NCBI RefSeq assembly: GCF_008636115.1
Contig: NZ_QLZD01000031.1
Coordinates: 157,032-221,031 of the forward strand
Direction of reading: 5' to 3'
DNA length: 64,000 bases
Origin: Candidatus Tokpelaia sp.
GTDB lineage: Bacteria > Pseudomonadota > Alphaproteobacteria > Rhizobiales > Rhizobiaceae
Below, one piece after another: positions 58,824 through 64,000 of the stretch. Under the pieces are notes generated by a model. That model searched no databases. It saw nothing but the letters and a program-made list of their open reading frames with translations, and was not told where the DNA came from. Numbering within the stretch: position 1 is the stretch's first letter; each line of letters begins with the position of its first letter. Position numbers and translations under genes: made by a program.

Positions 58824-59368
58824 ATTTGCGGCTCAGGCTGACAATGCGGCTTTCCCCGCTTAAATTATCTCTTGAAAAAGCCGAAAAATGCCGGAGCAAA
58901 AACCAAAATGCCAAGGCAGGAGCCAGCATTAACCACCAGGCCGACAGCCCCCGGCGCCGCTTACTGCAATTCCCGTAGCTCCCGGCCGCCTTTGCTGCCG
59001 CGGCCGCGCACAAACAGCAAGAAAAGCTGCGGCTTGACGTATTTTGTACAGCTCACACGCGCCCCTGCGGTTTGCAGGGCAGCTATAATGCCCTTCACCA
59101 CTGGACGAAGCTCAATAATGGCCGCAGTCTGACTGTATTTTGCGCGGCTCATGCGCGCCTGTTCTTTGTTGCGCCCAAAGCCACAGGCCGGCCTGTCAGA
59201 CCAGCCTGTCCAACTCGTCCGCTGCGGCCTGGCCTGCTTTTCCGATGAGCTATACTGCCACTCTCAATCAGTCAGCGCGGCCTGCCTCCCTGATTAGCCA
59301 TACGCATATTGCCGTGCTTGCCCGCACTAATCCGGTTTGCACGCTCCGCGCGCTCCTTCGGTTTCGGC
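58824..59368. other. Gap with scattered copies of a CRISPR-repeat-like motif
   Basis: No gene is supported. On the plus strand, 59221-59256 matches the CRISPR-like repeat at 1571-1606 (read on the minus strand) at about three quarters of 36 positions, including GCTATACT at its end. Looser matches begin near 59026 and 59121 (GCTGCGGCTTGAC, GCCGCAGTCTGAC). Spacing is irregular (95 and 100 bp), so this is not an array by itself. The motif also resembles a sigma-70 promoter. Confidence 0.4.
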
Positions 59369-59959
59369 TTAATTTTTCCTTTTATCGGCAGCAGAACTAA
59401 AAGCCAGCCGGGCATGGCAGGCGCAATAAGGGCCGGATTCATCAGAGTCAGCGCCGCAAAAAGCAAAATCTTCACTTAAGGGATCACCCAGCGGCCATTT
59501 ACAAGTGCGCTCTGTCAACTGCATCAAGCCAAGCCGGCGCTCAAAGGGCACGACCACATTTTCCTGCGCCCGCGGCCGTATTTGCGGCGCCACCGCTGCT
59601 TCCTCAATAAATTCTACTTTCAGTGCTGTCGCGCCAATAATCACGCCGCCTGTCGGCCGCCGCCGGCTCCTGCTCCCTGCTCCTGCCACAGTGCCGCTGC
59701 CGGTGGCTTCCGGCGGCGAAAATTGCGCCCTTGTTTCTCTTTTCCCCGCTGCGCCGGCTTCAGGCGCCGCATTGGCATTGGCCGCCGCTTTTTGCCGCCG
59801 CTTTTGTGTTTTGGTGCGGCCGGCAAGTTTTAGCCTATGCGCTTTGCCAATAACGGCATTGCGCGTCACCCCACCCAGTTGCGCGGCTATCTGGCTGGCA
59901 CTGAAACCTTCTGCCCAAAGCCTTTTCAACTGCTCAACTCGTTCCTCTGTCCAATTCAT
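59369..59959 (-). CDS. gcrA: GcrA cell-cycle regulator
   Basis: Alphaproteobacterial transcription factor that works with sigma-70 at CcrM-methylated promoters. The conserved N-terminal DNA-binding domain is complete: MNWTEERVEQLKRLW, FSASQIAAQLGGVTRNAVIGKAHRL. After an Arg/Ala/Gly-rich linker, LMQLTERTCKWPLGDPLSEDFAFCGADSDESGPYCACHARLAF is the C-terminal sigma-binding region with its Cys/His set. Length 196 is normal. GGAG lies about 11 nt before the ATG. argD and argF, which follow gcrA in related genomes, are not here. Confidence 0.95.
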   Translation of the reverse strand: MNWTEERVEQLKRLWAEGFSASQIAAQLGGVTRNAVIGKAHRLKLAGRTKTQKRRQKAAANANAAPEAGAAGKRETRAQFSPPEATGSGTVAGAGSRSRRRPTGGVIIGATALKVEFIEEAAVAPQIRPRAQENVVVPFERRLGLMQLTERTCKWPLGDPLSEDFAFCGADSDESGPYCACHARLAFSSAADKRKN

Positions 59960-60412
59960 CTGAACAATCCGCTCCTATGCCTGATCTTATTCTGCCTCGC
60001 AACCGCAGCAGGCGGGCCAAGGCACCCCCTATTCCGTTTTGCTGGAAAACGCGGCCGGACGGCAAGCAAACCGGCGCTGAACATAGTGCTCCAAACTTAC
60101 AAAGAGGAAGACTCCCCCGCAAGACTCCCCCGCTTTTATCCCACAAATTTTACACCCTTTATTAACCATATTGATAAAAAGCTGCGGCTTTGTAACAGTT
60201 TTAACACAGTCTGCTTATGTCCCGATTTTCGCCTGTTTATGGCAGCCTGTCCGGCTTTATCAAAAATAACATATTAAGATTACAGGATAAAACAGCGCAT
60301 AGACGGCGCCCGATGCTCCCCGCTGCGGCTGCGCCCCAACGCCGCTGCCGGATAATGGCCCTCAGGGGCTTTTTATCGCTCCTGCCGTAACTTATATAGG
60401 AGAGCGGAAAAT
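59960..60412. other. Gap between gcrA and hslO
   Basis: About 450 bp with divergent promoters expected for gcrA (leftward) and hslO (rightward). In relatives argD and argF occupy this place. A direct repeat CAAGACTCCCCCGC lies near 60105-60131. A GCTGCGGCTTTGTAACAG stretch near 60181 again recalls the dispersed repeat. Confidence 0.4.
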
Positions 60413-61516
60413 ATGCAGCCAAAGGGAAATTACGTGACCAAAAGCGCCAGAATTTCGTCTAAAACAGCAAAACAGCAGCCATTGGGCGGCAAGACAAACC
60501 GGCAAACAGCAATATTTTCTTTGGCCGGTGATGATGCAGTGCTGCCCTTTGCGGTAGAAAGCTTAAGCGCCCGCGGACGGGCGGTGCAGCTTGGCCCGGC
60601 GCTGGACAGGTTGATTAAACGCCATAATTACCCTGAACCCGTGGCTGCTACTCTGGCTGAAGCAGTGGTTCTGGCAGCTTTGCTCGGCAGTTCGCTCAAA
60701 TTTCAGGGCAAATTTATTTTGCAAACCCAGACAGACGGGGCCGTTAATCTGATAGTATGTGACTATGCTGCTCCGGCAGCGCCCGATGCCCCGGCGGCTA
60801 TCCGCGCTTATGCCCGTTTTGACGCGGCAAAACTGGCGCAGCTCACAACGGCAAAAGCGCTCAGTCAGGCCGATTTACTGGGTAAAGGCAGTTTGGCGCT
60901 GACCCTTGACCAAGGGCCGCATATGCAGCTTTATCAGGGTATAGTTGCCCTGGAAGGCACAGGGCTGGGAGAAGCGGCGCATCAATATTTTGCCCAATCA
61001 GAGCAAATACCGACCAAAATCCGCCTGGCCACGGCTTTGCTTTCTACCCGCAATGCGGCGGGCGACTGGCAGGCGGCACGCCGCGGCGGCGGGGTGCTGG
61101 TGCAATATTTGCCGCAAGGGAGCCATGAAGCGCGGCAAACAGCCGATAAGCCGGGCAAGACCGGCAGCACAGAAGAGGCAGGGCCGCAATCGGCGCAGGA
61201 TAAATGGCGTGAGACAGAAATTTTGGCCGCCACGATTGAAGATGCCGAGCTGACAGACCCGCAATTACCGGTAGAGCAGCTTTTATATCGCCTGTTTCAT
61301 CAGCAGGGCGTGCGTATTTTCCCGCCGCAAAAGCTGGAAGAAAAATGCTCCTGCTCACGTGAAAAATTATTCCATATTTTAGCCGGTTTTTCTGAAGAAG
61401 AGCGGCAAATGAGTCTGGAAGACGGTAAAATTCAGGTAAAATGCGAATTTTGCTCTGCTGTTTATGCGTTTTCGCCTGATGAATTCAGCAAAAGCGCGGC
61501 GACTAAAACAAAATAA
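60413..61516 (+). CDS. hslO: Redox-regulated chaperone Hsp33
   Basis: Holdase switched on by oxidation, protecting proteins from hypochlorite and heat-plus-oxidant stress. The 367-residue protein has the N-terminal substrate domain (ALDRLIKRHNYPEPVAATLAEAVVLAALLGSSLKF) and the C-terminal zinc switch: CSC at about 312-314 and CEFC at 344-347. The first about 30 residues are a basic leader. A run rich in Ala, Gly and Glu (near 235-255) lengthens the linker. AGGAGAG precedes the ATG. Confidence 0.94.
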   Translation: MQPKGNYVTKSARISSKTAKQQPLGGKTNRQTAIFSLAGDDAVLPFAVESLSARGRAVQLGPALDRLIKRHNYPEPVAATLAEAVVLAALLGSSLKFQGKFILQTQTDGAVNLIVCDYAAPAAPDAPAAIRAYARFDAAKLAQLTTAKALSQADLLGKGSLALTLDQGPHMQLYQGIVALEGTGLGEAAHQYFAQSEQIPTKIRLATALLSTRNAAGDWQAARRGGGVLVQYLPQGSHEARQTADKPGKTGSTEEAGPQSAQDKWRETEILAATIEDAELTDPQLPVEQLLYRLFHQQGVRIFPPQKLEEKCSCSREKLFHILAGFSEEERQMSLEDGKIQVKCEFCSAVYAFSPDEFSKSAATKTK

Positions 61517-61630
61517 CAGGTGATTAGCGCGGCGGCTGAAGCGGCCTATGCCGATAATAAAGAAAAACACTGTGTCGGACGGCGCCGTCTTTTATGTTTG
61601 TCGCCTGTTTCCGCCCGTTATGGCTTAAAC

Positions 61631-64000
61631 CTAATATTTGCCGCGGAAATTTATGCGCACGCCGTGATCGGTGTTTTTTTGCCCATATTGGCCATTATAA
61701 GAAACACCAAGCGCAGTTTTATCGGTAATACGGAAGTCCATGCCGGTTTCCACCGCCATATTATCACGCTCCAGCGGCGTGCCCTGTGTATCAAAAGCCT
61801 GCGACTGGGCAAAGGACATGCCGGTTGTCGGCACGGCATTGCCGTAAATATGCTGCCAGCCCAGCATAGCATGGATAATGGCGCTGCGCCCTTCTTTGTT
61901 ACATAATTGCAGGCGGCTGCGCAGGCCCACCAGGCTGGCGGCGTAATCCTGGCTGCCGCGGCCGCCGGCAAGGGCAGCCTCACCGCCATGCTCACGCACT
62001 TTGCCATTATGCAAATAATTATAAGAAAGCCGGGCAAAAGGCTCCAGCCGATTTTGAGAAAAAGCCAGCGGCAGCCCGGCCTCACTGAATATTTGTGTCA
62101 GCCGGGCATGATATTTGCTTTTCAGAAAATCATCATAGCGGACAAATTCCACCGCGCGTCTGGTATGAATTTCATACCAGTTTTGCTGCGCTCCAAGGCG
62201 GATATTAACGCCTTTATACTGTTTGCCGCCGTAAAGGCCGCTATAAATTGTGCGCATATGGCCGTAATCCGGCAATTCCTTATTATTGAAATCTGAATAG
62301 CCAAGCCCCAAAGCGCCGCCCAGCAGCCATTTTCCCAAAATTGTATCCATGCCGACAAAGCTGCCGGTTGTCGTCATTCTATGGCCATAAGCGCCATTGC
62401 TGCTTCTGGTATTATTTTGCCGTGATGAAAAACCGCGCACCCAAACTTCACCGCTCCCCTGGCCGACAGGAATATTGCCTGAGGGCAGCACCCCGGCCGC
62501 CCCGGTTTTGCGGGCAGCGGCAGAGGCCGCCGCAAGCGCAGGATACCCCAATATTTGCGCCGGCCGCGGCGATTGCCGGCTGCCGTTTTCGCCCCGTCTG
62601 CCTCGCCTTCTGGTGCGGCAGCATTCTTCTGTAGCGGCGGCCATGCGATCATTCATAAAATCCGGCAGATAATTGCTGCTCTGCATAATGGCCGAACGCG
62701 TAGAGGCATAAATCTGCCCTGAAAGCTGCTTTAAAGCCTCCTGCGCTTCGGCTGTGGTGCTGTTTAAAATATGAATCAGCAAATTACTGCTCAGGGGCAA
62801 GGTTTCCAGCCCGGCCCCCAGTTTGCGCTCATTGCCGCGGCGGCCGATAGTATCCAGGGTCACGCCATTGCGGAGAAACTGGATACTAATGCCGTTTGCC
62901 GTTCTTTTAAAAACCGGGGTGATAAAATCTGTCGTATATTCCGGCACAATGCCGTCAAAATTGCCGGTCAGGGCGCCGGTGCTGGAAATAATATCCTGCA
63001 ACACAGCGCCCGGGTGCAAAAAACCGCGCGTTGCGACATCACCGCCTTTAATATCGGCATCACCATTGACAATTATTTTATCATTCTGACCGTCTGCTCC
63101 CTGTTTGACAACCAGGCTTGAGCCTTTGTCAAAAACAGTATCGCCTTCCACTATTAATGTCCCGGTGCTGCCGCTGCTGCCGGCAGAGCCGTCACCGCCG
63201 TCTTTTTTAATACCGGGGGCCACCGAGCTGCCGTCTTGCGCATGCAGCCCGTGCACTGTGCCGCTGCCGCTGACTGTTGCGCCGGAATGAACCGCCACAT
63301 CGGAATTGCTTAAATTACCGCCCAGTTGCAATTCGCCGGATTTTACCTGTGTATTGCCGCTATAATCACTGTCGCCGGTCAAGATCAATGTGCCGCTGCC
63401 GACTTTGTCTATACCGCCGCTGCCGGTAATATTGCCGCCAAAATCGGAATCCTTGTTATTGCCGCCAATAGTCAGCGTATTGTCACCCAGATCAACTGTG
63501 CCGTCACCCGTGATAGAGCCAACGCCCGTGCCGCCATTGGTCAGGCCGCCAAGATCCATAGTGCCGCCTTTGTCAATCGCAATATCGGATTGGCTGCCGT
63601 CAGCATTATCATTAAAAGTCACTGTGCCGTCTTTGCCAACAGCAATTTGTGAAGAGCCGGCGGCGGATTTATCATTAAAATTGATTGTGCCGTCTGCCCC
63701 TATTTTAATGGAAGAATTGCCGGCATTGCTGCTATCATTAAAATCCACTGTCCCATTATCAACGGAAATAATTCTGGAGCTGCCGGCACTGGTATTATCG
63801 CCAAAGGCGGCTTTGCCGCCATTCCTCACCTCAATATCGGCATTATCGGCAGTGGAGCCGTCACGAAACTCTACCGTGCCGTTATCTACTGCAATAATCC
63901 CCGAATTGCCGGCAGAGGAATTATCATTGAAATTAGCCTCACCGCCCGCGCCGACAGTAACATCAGAATTACCGGCATTGCTGTTATCATTAAAATCAAC
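61631..64000 (-). CDS. Autotransporter (type Va), C-terminal part, runs off the right edge
   Basis: The frame is open from 64000 to a stop at 61631 (789 codons), so the N-terminus and signal peptide lie outside. In order: at least seven 21-residue repeats (pattern FNDNSxAGNSxIxVxxxGTV), a passenger-associated repeat (KVGSGTLILTGDSDYSGNTQV), a pertactin-like end, a linker helix (AEAQEALKQLSGQIYAST), and a beta-barrel of about 280 residues from GEVWVRGFSSRQNN to the terminal aromatic INFRGKY. The barrel inserts in the outer membrane and exports the passenger, probably an adhesin. Function of the passenger is not known. An Arg-rich stretch (CRTRRRGRRG) between linker and barrel is unusual. Confidence 0.92.
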   Translation of the reverse strand, partial: VDFNDNSNAGNSDVTVGAGGEANFNDNSSAGNSGIIAVDNGTVEFRDGSTADNADIEVRNGGKAAFGDNTSAGSSRIISVDNGTVDFNDSSNAGNSSIKIGADGTINFNDKSAAGSSQIAVGKDGTVTFNDNADGSQSDIAIDKGGTMDLGGLTNGGTGVGSITGDGTVDLGDNTLTIGGNNKDSDFGGNITGSGGIDKVGSGTLILTGDSDYSGNTQVKSGELQLGGNLSNSDVAVHSGATVSGSGTVHGLHAQDGSSVAPGIKKDGGDGSAGSSGSTGTLIVEGDTVFDKGSSLVVKQGADGQNDKIIVNGDADIKGGDVATRGFLHPGAVLQDIISSTGALTGNFDGIVPEYTTDFITPVFKRTANGISIQFLRNGVTLDTIGRRGNERKLGAGLETLPLSSNLLIHILNSTTAEAQEALKQLSGQIYASTRSAIMQSSNYLPDFMNDRMAAATEECCRTRRRGRRGENGSRQSPRPAQILGYPALAAASAAARKTGAAGVLPSGNIPVGQGSGEVWVRGFSSRQNNTRSSNGAYGHRMTTTGSFVGMDTILGKWLLGGALGLGYSDFNNKELPDYGHMRTIYSGLYGGKQYKGVNIRLGAQQNWYEIHTRRAVEFVRYDDFLKSKYHARLTQIFSEAGLPLAFSQNRLEPFARLSYNYLHNGKVREHGGEAALAGGRGSQDYAASLVGLRSRLQLCNKEGRSAIIHAMLGWQHIYGNAVPTTGMSFAQSQAFDTQGTPLERDNMAVETGMDFRITDKTALGVSYNGQYGQKNTDHGVRINFRGKY
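63562..64000. repeat. 63-bp coding repeats in the autotransporter passenger
   Basis: Seven consecutive units of 21 (once 22) codons, consensus FNDNSSAGNSxIxVGxxGTV, continue to the window edge. Each unit would form one turn of a beta-helix. Units differ enough that DNA-level recombination is limited. Confidence 0.85.

Overview
The window reads as chromosomal DNA of an alphaproteobacterium of the Rhizobiales/Hyphomicrobiales type. The evidence is the content and gene order: rpmH-rnpA-yidC, a small SRP RNA just ahead of a rhizobial-type dnaX followed by ybaB, priA next to atpHAGDC, cycM divergent from kdsB, rplU-rpmA with a GNAT gene, nrdHIEF, and a gcrA cell-cycle regulator. The base composition is moderately GC-rich. 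Several expected neighbours are absent (recR after ybaB, pheA after kdsB, argD/argF between gcrA and hslO), and there are long gene-free stretches and decayed genes. This suggests a partly reduced, host-associated member, perhaps near the Bartonellaceae or insect-gut lineages; that placement is inference.

Layout. 1-2.4 kb (minus): yidC (partial), an eroded CRISPR-like array, rnpA, rpmH. 2.7-10 kb (plus): an alpha/beta hydrolase, the Mrp Fe-S carrier, pyrF, a small membrane protein, a succinyl-CoA:acetate CoA-transferase, a frameshifted zinc-ribbon gene, rsmI, yraN. 10-14.4 kb: uppP (minus), a GST, mepA, glucokinase. 14.4-16.2 kb: an almost gene-free repeat- and hairpin-rich stretch. 16-21 kb: sugar porter (minus), dapB, gpmA, a secreted aldose 1-epimerase. 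21.5-30.3 kb: tRNA-Leu, a RecB/DUF2800-like nuclease, a peptide-binding protein, cycM, kdsB, an amino-acid ABC transporter without its ATPase, a HIT protein. 30.5-39.4 kb: SRP RNA, dnaX, ybaB, an MFS carrier, a broken hicA with hicB, GNAT, rpmA, rplU, tRNA-Ser, an SRPBCC protein, a nitroreductase. 39.5-46.4 kb (minus): a restriction-modification pair inserted directly behind the class Ib ribonucleotide reductase operon nrdHIE-(DUF2188)-nrdF. 46.6-48.7 kb: relics of an AAA ATPase and of Mu-like phage tail genes. 48.8-56.7 kb (minus): atpC, D, G, A, H and priA. 57-64 kb: transaldolase, fluoride channel, gcrA, hslO and the C-terminal part of an autotransporter.

Pathways. The sugar porter, periplasmic mutarotase, glucokinase, phosphoglycerate mutase and transaldolase outline hexose uptake and catabolism. 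The CoA-transferase suggests acetate handling or a TCA bypass. The nrd operon carries a good NrdR box.

Most unusual points: (1) five 36-nt repeat units separated by unrelated 30-31-nt spacers between rnpA and yidC, with each repeat looking like a promoter on the minus strand; (2) three genes broken by what looks like one extra G each; (3) tandem duplication of gene 3' ends, including a 142-bp unit at yraN whose hairpin is largely kept; (4) an AT-rich restriction-modification pair overlapping the nrdF stop codon; (5) a RecB-family nuclease with an unrecognised N-terminal region.
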